Origin: Candidatus Melainabacteria bacterium | Lineage (GTDB): Bacteria > Cyanobacteriota > Vampirovibrionia > Obscuribacterales > Obscuribacteraceae | Assembly (NCBI GenBank): GCA_003963305.1 | Contig: RXJR01000008.1 | Span: forward strand, 1 to 64,000 | Reading direction: 5' to 3' | DNA: 64,000 nucleotides | Shown here: piece after piece, positions 52,397 to 61,903 of the stretch | Layout of the letters: every line of letters begins with the position of its first letter | How positions within the stretch are numbered: the first letter of the stretch is position 1 | Position numbers and translations under genes: made by a program | The notes under the pieces: generated by a model | Seen by the model: only the letters and a program-made list of their open reading frames with translations | Told to the model about the DNA's origin: nothing | Databases searched by the model: none

Positions 52397-53759
52397 TGCT
52401 TGATTTTGCAACTGCGCCAGTGGCAATGGAGAATCCGCAAGCCTTCGCGTCGTCATAGAACATCTTCACGGTTTCGAGTGAGTACTCGTCGTGGTCCTTA
52501 CCTGACAGCCCGAGCTTCTTTAAAATGTCGTCGGTGACAGTGATGATTTGACAGCCAATTTTACTCGCTTGAGCAACGTTGAGAATTTCCCGTGGGCTTG
52601 CCCAGATTAGCTCCACATGCGGATATGGTGCCAGCAGCTGCACGGAGTATTGCATCAGTGGCAGCGGGTCGACACCAGTATCAGCAATCCTACCGGCAAA
52701 TACCGATATGCATGCAGCTGGGCAATGTCGCGCCGCTGCCAGTGATTCTTTTACTTGCCGTGCGGTCATGATTGCAGTGACATTTACTTTCACACCTTGT
52801 TTAGCCAAACGTTCGATCAGTGGAATGCTGCTCTGCGAACGGGTATTGGTGATAGGGATTTTGACGTAAACATTGTCGCCCCACGAAGCAATTTCCCTTG
52901 CCTGCAATTCCATTTCGTCAAAATCGTCGGAGAAAACTTCAAATGAAATTGGTTTGTCCTTAATCACCTTGAGTATATCGATTGCAAATTCCTGATAGTT
53001 GCTGATTCCAGCCTTGCGCATCAAAGTAGGGTTGGTTGTAAATCCGGCGATAATTGGATTTCTGTAGAGCGCCAACATGGAATCTTTGTTGGCACCGTCA
53101 GCAAAGATTTTGGTCTTATAACTTGTCGCCAGGTTGTCGTTTACCTTGCTCGAAGTCGCAGGCGAGGATATTGATTCCCACTTGGCCTTGTTCAAGTTCA
53201 GCAGCGGATGTGAGACAAGCAGATGCCAGATCACTGCCTGCAATCCTTCACTGATCGGGGTTACCAGTGTGGGTTCCACATTTGGAATGACGAGCACTGC
53301 GTCGCCAACTTTCTTAGCGTAGCCGCCATCTTTGCCGACGGCTCCGATTATTTTCGCACCCACTTCTTTGGCATAAGCCATGGCTTGCACGAGATTTCCG
53401 CTGACGTTCTTGGCCGCATCACCACCGCCAACAGAGAATACAAAAATGCAATCCTGTTCATGGAATCGGCTCACCTTCAGCCAGTTGACGATAGTCGAAT
53501 CCCAGCCATCATCATTGACCCTGGCAGTCAACTCAGAGACATTGTCGTAAACCGAATAAGTTTCGATATTGCAAATTTTCCTGAAGTCACTAGCTGCATG
53601 CGATGAATGTCCGGCGCCACCGCCTGAGCCAATCATGAACAGTCGGCCGCCCTTTTCACGGACGTCCGATAGAACCTGAGCCATCGCATCGATGACGACT
53701 AAATCCATTGCGGAAATTGATTCAACACATAAGTCGAGAAATGTTTTAGTGAAATTCAA
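52383..53759 (-). CDS. SIS-domain (GmhA-like) / transaldolase fusion
   Basis: A 458-residue two-domain enzyme. Residues about 1-200 form a SIS sugar-isomerase domain resembling phosphoheptose isomerase GmhA (LFMIGSGGGAGHSSHAASDF, VFSVGGGDAAKNVSGNLV, then the GKDGGYAKKVGD core). Residues about 220-440 form a transaldolase/fructose-6-phosphate aldolase barrel with IFADGANKDSM, AGFTTNPTLM and Schiff-base Lys300 in VYVKIPIT. Transaldolase makes or uses sedoheptulose 7-phosphate, the substrate of GmhA, so the fusion could channel it. Note the first domain lacks an obvious GmhA metal-site check. The start is probably TTG 53759 behind AGGCGG. Confidence 0.85.
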   Translation of the reverse strand: MNFTKTFLDLCVESISAMDLVVIDAMAQVLSDVREKGGRLFMIGSGGGAGHSSHAASDFRKICNIETYSVYDNVSELTARVNDDGWDSTIVNWLKVSRFHEQDCIFVFSVGGGDAAKNVSGNLVQAMAYAKEVGAKIIGAVGKDGGYAKKVGDAVLVIPNVEPTLVTPISEGLQAVIWHLLVSHPLLNLNKAKWESISSPATSSKVNDNLATSYKTKIFADGANKDSMLALYRNPIIAGFTTNPTLMRKAGISNYQEFAIDILKVIKDKPISFEVFSDDFDEMELQAREIASWGDNVYVKIPITNTRSQSSIPLIERLAKQGVKVNVTAIMTARQVKESLAAARHCPAACISVFAGRIADTGVDPLPLMQYSVQLLAPYPHVELIWASPREILNVAQASKIGCQIITVTDDILKKLGLSGKDHDEYSLETVKMFYDDAKACGFSIATGAVAKSSNERV

Positions 53760-54306
53760 AGCTGCCGCCTAGTAAGGAAATCAGTCCCAGGAAATCAGTC
53801 TGGTAGCTGTTCTATTGTAGCTGATTTCTGCAAAATGGCGTTTTACATCAAACCTTTGCGAACTTCGCTAGATTGTGGCGGCATAAGCATTCTCTCAGAA
53901 ATCTTCTCGAGCATCCGTTTGTCAAACCCTAAGAATATATACAAGTATGAACTTAATAGCCTTTCTTGAGATCTGATCTCTTTAGAACGTAGATTTAGTT
54001 ATTCCTCTCCAGATCTCCATAACATCCGAACCGCAAACACTTCAGTGCGCTTCACTCGAAAGAACTCTACGGACTGCTTGCCGCAGCGTAGTGGAAGCCC
54101 GCTAAATACAGGTGTTGTGCGATTTGGGTTTTCTGGCAGGATACGCTCGCATCATTCCGTCCTCGCCGTGAGCCGGTCTTGATGCGCGGTTGAACGTGTC
54201 TTCGCACAAGAGAGTCGGTGAAGCTGCCTCTCCGGAAGACGCAAACCTGGTGTGGGTGCGGCCTGCATGCATCCTCGCTTTAAATTAAGCAGGTGGAGAC
54301 AAAACT
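53760..54306. other. Intergenic region, about 550 bp
   Basis: Contains a direct repeat GGAAATCAGTC at about 53775 and 53789, a 13-bp inverted repeat GAGATC-T-GATCTC at 53968-53980, and a divergent promoter that I could not place. No ORF with a ribosome binding site. Confidence 0.45.
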
Positions 54307-55566
54307 ATGAAAGAAATTAGTGAAATCGTAGCCGCAATGGATGCTCTCGAGGCATTGATTGCGGCGTTTGAGCAGCACAACCGTTGCGCCAGTCAGAAGT
54401 CCGAATGGGCCAACAGGACCGCTCTTGCGATCGAGCCCACCAAATGGACCCGGAAGATCGAGGCTGCGCTCGACAAGCCTGACGAGCTCAACGCTCTGCG
54501 CATCCAGTACGACGAATGCGTTCTCACTTTCGTGAGCTCGATTCTGCAGTACGAACACGAGCGTCGCCAGGTCATGGACACTATCTCGCCTATGTGCGAC
54601 GGTATCAAAGCGCTCGTCAAGCTGCTTGACTCGCCTGAAGCGCGCGCGCTGTCCAAGCATCTAGTCCCGGCGATCAAATCGTTGGTCTTGCGTGCTTCCG
54701 CGGCACATCGGGCTCCACGGGCCGAATGCGAGGTTCGGGCGATGGACGCACTTGCCGACCGGTCTCGCGAGTATGGTGTGCTCGTCTCATCATTCGGTGT
54801 GCTCACTACCGAGCTGCGCCGGGTGAATATCCACAGTCCACAGTACCCGACTGGGCTCGTCACCGGGCGTGATGTGCAACCCCAGTTCAGTCGTGATGTC
54901 GATATGAGCAAAGTTCAAGTTGTCTATAGCTCTCAGAAGCGGCGAGAGCTTGGTCACAGTCGCGATGTCGATCTGCGCAACGTTTTCGTTGTGCCGTTCG
55001 TGGACTGTTTGAACTCGCAGCATCCGCACAGTGCGGCGCTAGTTCAGGCATATGCCACTGTGGATGCAGCGCTCGAGAAGGTGCGCAACTTCGTCAAGAA
55101 CCTGAGAGGCGACCACAACGGTAGCGTCAACGAGCGTCAACACGCTTCGCGAATGCTCGACCTTTTGCACGGAGCACCGCAAGGCTGCGGCGGCAACATC
55201 GACAGCCAGGTGAACGCACAGAATCAGCGTCGCCTCGAATACGAGATGTTGCGCATTCAGATTGTTGCCGCCATGGATGAGTTACAGACCGCCTACAACG
55301 GGCTCGTCGTCACACTCGTCAAGGCCGCCGACGAGACGGCTACTCTGCTTGCCGAAACGCAGGCAAACGGTCGCACCACGGTCGATCGCAAAGATGCCGT
55401 GCGTGCGGCGATGAACAACTGTCTTGCGGTCGATGTCTACCTTCGTCGGGTCGGGCGCGAAATCGCTGAATTGCAGAACGGCCGCACCCGCGATCTCACT
55501 CTCGGGAACGGGGCCGCTGCGCTTGATGCTTCCTTTGAGGAGGTAGCCAAACAGTATCGCTACTGA
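54307..55566 (+). CDS. Hypothetical helical protein, 419 residues
   Basis: A long, mostly alpha-helical soluble protein with heptad-like stretches at both ends (SEIVAAMDALEALIAAFEQH; EYEMLRIQIVAAMDELQTAY). It has a Gly/Pro/Asp-rich middle with GLVTGRDVQPQFSRDVDMSK and SRDVDLRNVFV, two similar SRDVD motifs. No signal, membrane helix or enzyme motif is evident. GGTGGAGAC precedes the ATG. Codon use is of the high-GC type. It is followed by dacB with a 160-bp gap. Confidence 0.65.
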   Translation: MKEISEIVAAMDALEALIAAFEQHNRCASQKSEWANRTALAIEPTKWTRKIEAALDKPDELNALRIQYDECVLTFVSSILQYEHERRQVMDTISPMCDGIKALVKLLDSPEARALSKHLVPAIKSLVLRASAAHRAPRAECEVRAMDALADRSREYGVLVSSFGVLTTELRRVNIHSPQYPTGLVTGRDVQPQFSRDVDMSKVQVVYSSQKRRELGHSRDVDLRNVFVVPFVDCLNSQHPHSAALVQAYATVDAALEKVRNFVKNLRGDHNGSVNERQHASRMLDLLHGAPQGCGGNIDSQVNAQNQRRLEYEMLRIQIVAAMDELQTAYNGLVVTLVKAADETATLLAETQANGRTTVDRKDAVRAAMNNCLAVDVYLRRVGREIAELQNGRTRDLTLGNGAAALDASFEEVAKQYRY

Positions 55567-55677
55567 GAGCGTCTCAGGCGGATAGCGATACCCCGCCGGT
55601 CGGCGGCTTTCGAGCTGCCGACCAAGTTAGAAGATTCGGCTCGCGGCGCGACGGCATAGAAAAGTCGCGCTGCCAGT

Positions 55678-55699
55678 TGCGCACCATGGACGGTGCGCA
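55678..55699 (+). promoter_or_regulatory. TGCGCACC-GGTGCGCA leader hairpin
   Basis: An 8-bp perfect stem around ATGGAC, ending 26 nt before the dacB start at 55725. Confidence 0.65.
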
Positions 55700-55724
55700 T
55701 TCCGGACAATACGGAATCAACGTT

Positions 55725-57002
55725 ATGAAGGATACAACAAGAAAATGGGCCTGCGCATCGCTAGCAGCGGCCCTGTGCACAACAATGTTTCTTTCCACTC
55801 CCGCTCAAGCTCGCCCCCGTAAGCCTTCCCATCTGTCGGTGACTGCACAGTCACATCAGTCGGGCAAGGCTCACGTGCGCGGCAAGACCCGCCGCGCTCG
55901 CGCTCCGCGATCGCTGGAAGGGCTCATGGTCGTTGAGGAAAGCACCGGCAAGGTGATAATTTCCAGCAACACCACGGCCCTGTTCAACCCGGCTTCCAAT
56001 GTCAAAATTCCCACTTCATTGTGGGCGTTGCGCAACTGGGGACCGGACTATCGGTTCACCACCGAAGTACGCACCACTGGCACAGTCAATGCCGACGGTG
56101 TTCTCGACGGCGACCTCTACGTCAGTGGTCGCTACATGCTCTTTGGCGAGAAGCAGGCTCGTGAGCTGGCTAAACTGCTGGCTGCACGGGGCATCAAATC
56201 TGTCAAAGGCAGCCTCTATGTTTCGCCCGATTTTTCCATGGAACTGCGCACAACGGGCGCGGCTGCAGGCGAAAAATTGCTGGCCATTCTTGACCCGCAT
56301 CACAAGTCGCCCGCCCTCCGCAGTGAGAGCGGTCTCTTGCCTGACGGTTCTCCGGAAGTGGCCATCACCGGGTCGGTCAAAGTCGGTTCTGCACCTGCTG
56401 CGGCTACCTTGCTTGCCACCCACAACGCACCGCCTCTGAAAGACATTCTCAAGATCATGCTCTGTCACTCGGACAACAACATGGCAGAACGCTTCGGCGC
56501 CATGCTCGGTGGTCCGGCTGCACTGCGCACGTTTTTGATCAACGCTTTAGGCATTGATGCTGCCGAAGTTCAGCTTTCCTCGACCAGTGGACTTTACGTC
56601 AATCGTCTCTCCCCTCGAGCGATGATGACAATTCTGCAGGCGTTCCAAGTTGAACTTAAGAAGCACCAACTGTCGCTCACCGACTTGCTGGCTGTAGCCG
56701 GAGTCGATGAAGGAACGTTGAAGAGGCGCTTGAATGGTGCCGGACAGGCAGGCTCCGTCACCGGTAAGACCGGTACTCTGCCTGAAACCGATCGTGGTGT
56801 GAGTTCCCTCAGTGGTCAGCTCAACACTACAAGCGAAGGCACTTTTCTCTTTGTGATCTTCCACATGCGTGGCGACGTACATCGTTTCCGCGTGCGTCAA
56901 GACACAATAGTCTCGGGCTTCCAGCGAGTTCACAGCGGTCCTCGCGCTTTCATTTACACGCCGATTTTGCCGCGTATTGAAAGCGAAGATTACTGGAACT
57001 GA
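55725..57002 (+). CDS. dacB: D-alanyl-D-alanine carboxypeptidase, PBP4 type (S13)
   Basis: A 425-residue exported protein of the S13 family that would remove terminal D-Ala or cut cross-links in peptidoglycan. After a signal peptide (LAAALCTTMFLSTPAQA) come the three active-site motifs: S-x-x-K with Ser91 and Lys94 in NPASNVKIP, S-D-N with Ser249 in LCHSDNNMAERF, and K-T-G with Lys348 in VTGKTGTLP. It lacks part of the large insertion seen in E. coli PBP4, like shorter cyanobacterial-type members. The start at 55725 is chosen so that the signal peptide is N-terminal; an ATG at 55686 in the hairpin loop is in frame but improbable. Confidence 0.87.
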   Translation: MKDTTRKWACASLAAALCTTMFLSTPAQARPRKPSHLSVTAQSHQSGKAHVRGKTRRARAPRSLEGLMVVEESTGKVIISSNTTALFNPASNVKIPTSLWALRNWGPDYRFTTEVRTTGTVNADGVLDGDLYVSGRYMLFGEKQARELAKLLAARGIKSVKGSLYVSPDFSMELRTTGAAAGEKLLAILDPHHKSPALRSESGLLPDGSPEVAITGSVKVGSAPAAATLLATHNAPPLKDILKIMLCHSDNNMAERFGAMLGGPAALRTFLINALGIDAAEVQLSSTSGLYVNRLSPRAMMTILQAFQVELKKHQLSLTDLLAVAGVDEGTLKRRLNGAGQAGSVTGKTGTLPETDRGVSSLSGQLNTTSEGTFLFVIFHMRGDVHRFRVRQDTIVSGFQRVHSGPRAFIYTPILPRIESEDYWN

Positions 57003-57021
57003 CACGTCTACATCATGCACT

Positions 57022-57061
57022 CAGCCGGTTCAGGACCTCAGCGTCTTGAGCACCGGCTGAT
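57022..57061 (+). other. Hairpin downstream of dacB
   Basis: TCAGCCGGT and ACCGGCTGA pair around a 22-nt loop. It could end the dacB transcript or sit in the leader of the next gene; no U-tract. Confidence 0.5.
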
Positions 57062-57113
57062 TCGCATCACATCTAAGCTCACGTCAAATTGCACTTCGAA
57101 AGGAATCTAAGCA

Positions 57114-57494
57114 ATGCTCATCCGTCTCATCCTCAAGACCCTGCTGGTCCTCTTCGCCCTTCCTGCCATGGGGCTGCTCGCTTTCCATGGTGGCGCCGGC
57201 GGTGCCGTCGTGGCGGTCATCCTGGTCGCCCTGGCCGGCTTCCTGACCAAGGTCGTGCTCTTCCCGGCGCTCGTCTCGGTCGGTCTGCTCTCGGTCGGAG
57301 TCGGCGGTCTTCTGGGCGGTCGCCTCGGCGCCTTCCTGGTCTACTTCGCCATCTCCGCAAGCATCTCCGCCATCGCGCTCTGGCTCGCCTCGAGCATCAT
57401 GTCGAGCGTCGTCTTGCTCGGCTTCTGGCCGACCATCGGCGCCGGCGCCATGCTCTCGCTCGTGAGCACGCTCTTCCCGTCGTCCGACAATTGA
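57114..57494 (+). CDS. Small polytopic membrane protein
   Basis: A 126-residue very hydrophobic protein with about four helices (MLIRLILKTLLVLFALPAM, VVAVILVALAGFLTKVVLF, LGAFLVYFAISASISAIAL, VVLLGFWPTIGAGAML). Gly/Ala-rich in the middle. No family recognised; the GAGGAVVA motifs suggest tight helix packing. CGAAAGGAATC precedes the ATG. Confidence 0.7.
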   Translation: MLIRLILKTLLVLFALPAMGLLAFHGGAGGAVVAVILVALAGFLTKVVLFPALVSVGLLSVGVGGLLGGRLGAFLVYFAISASISAIALWLASSIMSSVVLLGFWPTIGAGAMLSLVSTLFPSSDN

Positions 57495-57580
57495 TCGTCG
57501 GACTGAAGCAGCACTCATTGTGAGTGTTTGCTTCTCAGGTTGATTTCCCGGACGGTCAGCAGGAATGCAGACCGTCCGGG
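57482..57580 (+). terminator. Series of three 3'-end hairpins
   Basis: GTCCGAC/GTCGGAC (57482-57503) overlaps the stop codon. CACTCA/TGAGTG (about 57512-57527) is followed by TTTGCTT and looks most terminator-like. CCCGGACGGTC/GACCGTCCGGG (57547-57580) is the strongest stem. Confidence 0.55.
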
Positions 57581-57785
57581 CTTCCAACGAACTCCCGCAT
57601 ATATTCAAGCAACTCAAGCAACTTTCTTTTGTTCAGATTTGGTATCGCCGAATTGTTTTACTTTTCAGGCGTTTTCAACTATTTGATATAGCAGAAAATC
57701 TCAAAAAAATGGGAGTGCAGAGTTACCTGCAGGCTCCCATAAGTTAAGACTCTCAGTGCTTTATTACGCGCTCAGTCAGCGCTGT

Positions 57786-57992
57786 TCAGTCGTGGTGGCG
57801 CATGCCGTACTGCTCGTCTTCGGCATGGTTGATGCGCAGCGCTTGCAGACGGGTCTGGCTCGGTTGTGCACCGCTGGCGATGGCGGGAACGACGACGGTG
57901 TTCGCGACACCGAGGCAGGTCCCTCCGCTTCTGCACTCGTCGCTCTGACCGAGAGCTTCTTCGACGGCATTGTTCAGTCGCATGTTCGACAT
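57786..57992 (-). CDS. Possible small protein downstream of aceA
   Basis: A 68-residue ORF starting MSNMRLNNAVEEALGQSDE, with CRSGGTC and a hydrophobic TVVVPAIASGA stretch, ending in a His/Asp tail. The leader-like N-terminus (Glu-Glu, Leu-rich helix) followed by a Cys/Gly/Ser region loosely recalls peptide precursors, but no modification enzyme is near. The ribosome binding site is weak. It lies 187 bp downstream of isocitrate lyase on the same strand and may be on its transcript. Confidence 0.4.
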   Translation of the reverse strand: MSNMRLNNAVEEALGQSDECRSGGTCLGVANTVVVPAIASGAQPSQTRLQALRINHAEDEQYGMRHHD

Positions 57993-58179
57993 TTTAAAAT
58001 TCCATTCAATCTGTGTGTGTAATGGGTGTGTCTCGTTGCTGTGCGCGCCTTGTGGGAGCGACAGAAGGAGTCCACCGAAAACGGCTTTGTTAGCCGCTTC
58101 CGAAAAATTGAGATGCGTGTGCACCCGGGCAGAGGTTTTCTGCTTAAGTGGTGCACACGCCGAACATTTGATGACCGAA

Positions 58180-59448
<1,269 letters not shown>

Positions 59449-59805
59449 ATACTTTCCTTGTTGAGTTGTTCGCTTCACAGCGAGGGTCTGTCTTTCATGG
59501 AAACGCTGCATGGATCGAACAACCGTTGTGCAGTTGCTCCAGCAACACAGCGCCAGCCATTGCGGATTTTGGCTGATCGCGGCACTGGCGACAGCCGAAA
59601 CGAGAAAGTTGGAGTGCTTTCCCGCTGAAGATTCGTCTTCCAGTGGAAGCGAATCAGACAAAGCCCTGCACCGAATAGAGTGCAGGGTTGAAGCGGATGT
59701 CTCAGGCAAAAGGCAGGCGGCACAAAATCCGCACAGGAGGCAAAAGAGCTACCTCCTGTGCGATTTTTGCGGCCCGAATCAATCGAAGCTTGGTGCCAAG
59801 CTTAC
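59449..59805. other. Long leader of aceA and upstream gap
   Basis: Contains the hairpin listed at 59730 and about 280 bp of aceA leader without other clear structure. No ORF on the minus strand with a good start. Confidence 0.4.
59730..59769 (-). terminator. Terminator-like hairpin after the 59806 gene
   Basis: CGCACAGGAGG and CCTCCTGTGCG form an 11-bp stem. Minus-strand continuation is GATTTTG; plus-strand continuation is ATTTTTG, so it may work in both directions. Confidence 0.6.
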
Positions 59806-60141
59806 TCAGTCGAATTTGGTCGACCGGCTCTCGGGCCCGAAGAGCCAGACCAGCCAGGCGAAGAAGAGCATGGTCGTGCACAGTCCGATCACGCTGAAGA
59901 GCGCGGTGATGTTGCCCACCTGGTAGATGGAGACCACCGACCAGACGAAACCGAGTACGGCGCCGGTCTTGATGCCGGAGCTGGTGCTCTTGTCGTCGCT
60001 GGCGCCGAAGATCCTGGTTCCGACCTGTTGCACGAGCACACCCGTGCTCACCAGACAGCCGACAACAGCGGCTGCGACGACACAGACCGAGAACAGGAAA
60101 CTGCCCAGGGCGGCGAAAGAGGAAAAGATGGACTGCAGCAT
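59806..60141 (-). CDS. Small membrane protein with two to three helices
   Basis: A 111-residue protein: first helix LGSFLFSVCVVAAAVVGCLVSTGVLV, then a polar GASDDKSTSSGIK loop, then VLGFVWSVVSIYQVG and FSVIGLCTTMLFFAWLVWLFG. No recognised family. GGGAGTTTCTTCC precedes ATG 60141, so the shorter start is used. It lies upstream of aceA on the same strand with a terminator-like hairpin in between. Confidence 0.65.
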   Translation of the reverse strand: MLQSIFSSFAALGSFLFSVCVVAAAVVGCLVSTGVLVQQVGTRIFGASDDKSTSSGIKTGAVLGFVWSVVSIYQVGNITALFSVIGLCTTMLFFAWLVWLFGPESRSTKFD

Positions 60142-60220
60142 GGAAGAAACTCCCATTGGTTCGAGTGAAGCTTGTTGTCGTTCAGCGAGCGCGAGCTCAC
60201 TGAAAAAAGAGACTTGTGAG

Positions 60221-60583
60221 TCAGGCGGCGGAGACGAGCGGATGCGAGTCGACCAGCACCGAAACGCGCCTGCCGTCGGGCAGCCGTCCGGTCAGTCGGG
60301 TCACGTATTCGCTCAGTACAGCGTCGAGCTCGGGCACGGGCAGGTTGGCTTTGATGCGTGTGCACAGCTCGGTTCGCAGGTCGCCGTTGTAGAGACCGGC
60401 GGGCAGTCGACGTTCCATCCCTTCGATGAACTTGTAGTCGACGTCCCTGGGGAAAATGCCGCAATCATCCCTGACTCTGACCTCCTTGACGCCATCGAGT
60501 GCCGCTTGAGCGTCGATGCGATAGCGCTGGCGGTGGCTCTCGATCAGGGTCTGATGAGTGATCGGGAAGGTATCAGCGTCCAT
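60221..60583 (-). CDS. Hypothetical small soluble protein
   Basis: A 120-residue protein of unknown family, charged, mixed alpha/beta (AQAALDGVKEVRVRDDCGIF, NLPVPELDAVLSEYVTRL). CCAGGAATTTTTG precedes the ATG. It lies 79 bp upstream of the small membrane protein on the same strand and may be co-transcribed. Confidence 0.6.
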   Translation of the reverse strand: MDADTFPITHQTLIESHRQRYRIDAQAALDGVKEVRVRDDCGIFPRDVDYKFIEGMERRLPAGLYNGDLRTELCTRIKANLPVPELDAVLSEYVTRLTGRLPDGRRVSVLVDSHPLVSAA

Positions 60584-60980
60584 ACAAAAATTCCTGGTTG
60601 TTGTGGCAAATTACGTCAGATCGTCTGCGCCTGCAACCACTCAGCAGTCACAGCTGCGTGTTTGAGTGTCATGAGCAGGGAAATCAGTTGGTTCTGAAGG
60701 TGGCGGCAGGGAGAGCAGGAAAGATAAGACGTAACTTCGTTCTAACAAACCTGGAGACACCGATGGCGCTAATTTTTGTGAATGACAACTGTGTTACACG
60801 GCGCCGATAGTGCGGTGTGGGGCGCTGCCGGGTCTGTACTGTAACCAGAACTTACAATGTAATTGCATGTAAAAATGCGCCATTTTGCCTCACTGCTTCG
60901 CGCGAAGGCATGCGGATGCGCTGGTTCGCCACCTTGCGCGAGCAGTTTTTCCGCCCCAGCTGCGCAATTTCGTTCTGTGT
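60584..60980. other. Intergenic region
   Basis: No convincing ORF. A perfect palindrome CTTCGCGCGAAG is at about 60896-60907, close to the 3' end of the next minus-strand gene. Confidence 0.4.
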
Positions 60981-61454
60981 CTAGAGAGGTTTGGGCCTGA
61001 TGCGGTCGAACTCCTCTTCGCTCACAGTCAGCTCCGCTGAGCAATCATGCGTTGCTTTCTTGAGACCTGGCACGCTATCCAGGAATTGCAGCAATCCGTC
61101 AAGCGGGAGCCAGACCTGATGTTCAATTCCTTCGATAATCAAGTCGAAGATGAAGCCCGCCTGGAAGCCTGAGACAAAGTCTCCTTCCAGTGTTTTTCTG
61201 ATGTCGACAAACTCAGTTTCGGCAGTCGAGTAAGGCATGATCGCGTGGAAGACACAGGTTTCGGGAAGCAAGGCTCGACGCAACCTGGTCAGGTCCATGT
61301 CGAAGGTGCAAGGCTCACCGTAGCCCAATTCGAAGCTGACCAGCACTTCGTTGGGGGTGCTTGAGTTGTGAGTGAGAGCAAAAATCAGCGCTTCGGGTGC
61401 ATCGTTCAGGAAGCTGATGCCCTGCAAGTCTGCGGTCATTGTCGAGGAGCTCAT
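60981..61454 (-). CDS. Hypothetical cytosolic protein
   Basis: A 157-residue acidic protein. It has a beta-strand-rich first half (ALIFALTHNSSTPNEVLVSF, CTFDMDLTRLRRALLP) and a helical C-terminus. No signal or motif recognised. AAAGGAAATATC precedes the ATG. Its composition and codon use match neighbouring genes. Confidence 0.65.
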   Translation of the reverse strand: MSSSTMTADLQGISFLNDAPEALIFALTHNSSTPNEVLVSFELGYGEPCTFDMDLTRLRRALLPETCVFHAIMPYSTAETEFVDIRKTLEGDFVSGFQAGFIFDLIIEGIEHQVWLPLDGLLQFLDSVPGLKKATHDCSAELTVSEEEFDRIRPKPL

Positions 61455-61903
61455 GAGATATTTCCTTTCGTCAGCAGTTACGCAACTGAATTACTGCAGT
61501 TGCGTCTTTGATAGTTGAGTGAGCGATTGATCCGGAGTTTCGGGAGTGTCTTGAGATGTAAAGGGCGTGTCTCTTGATTGTTAGTGAGAAACTGCGCGTG
61601 GTGCAAGATCGAAATCGGCAGCTTCGCTACTTTTTACAAAACTCTTCTTTCAAAGCTCGCGCAACTGGCTCTATGACTGGGTTTTCGTCCGCATTAGTGC
61701 ACAAGAATGTCCCCTCAAATTCACGAACTATACTCTTGAAATTCACAAATCTGTCCTTGCCATCATATTTGGTGCAGCGGTCGACCTTATATACTAAAGC
61801 ATATAAAAGAAATTGAATCGAAAACAAGGGCCCGGGCTTCAACCCGGACCCTTGTTTGATCGAGCCTTGCAGTTACTCTGCAAGCGCTGCTGCGCAGCCG
61901 CGA
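61455..61903. other. Intergenic region with terminator and doubtful ORF
   Basis: A minus-strand frame at 61627-61842 could encode FVNFKSIVREFEGTFLCT and more, up to 71 residues. Its only ATG lies in the terminator stem, so at most a shorter GTG-started version (about 40 residues) is real. Otherwise nothing is seen. Confidence 0.35.
61817..61858 (-). terminator. Terminator of the S1-domain gene
   Basis: On the minus strand AACAAGGGTCCGGG and CCCGGGCCCTTGTT form a 14-bp stem with one G-T pair around TTGAAG, followed by TTC. Confidence 0.85.

Noticed and set aside
59927..60697. Plus-strand 256-residue frame
   Set aside because: Two minus-strand genes with ribosome binding sites and a terminator lie opposite; this frame starts without one.
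61627..61842. 71-residue minus-strand frame as a full gene
   Set aside because: Its ATG lies inside the terminator stem of the S1-domain gene; at most a shorter product is possible.
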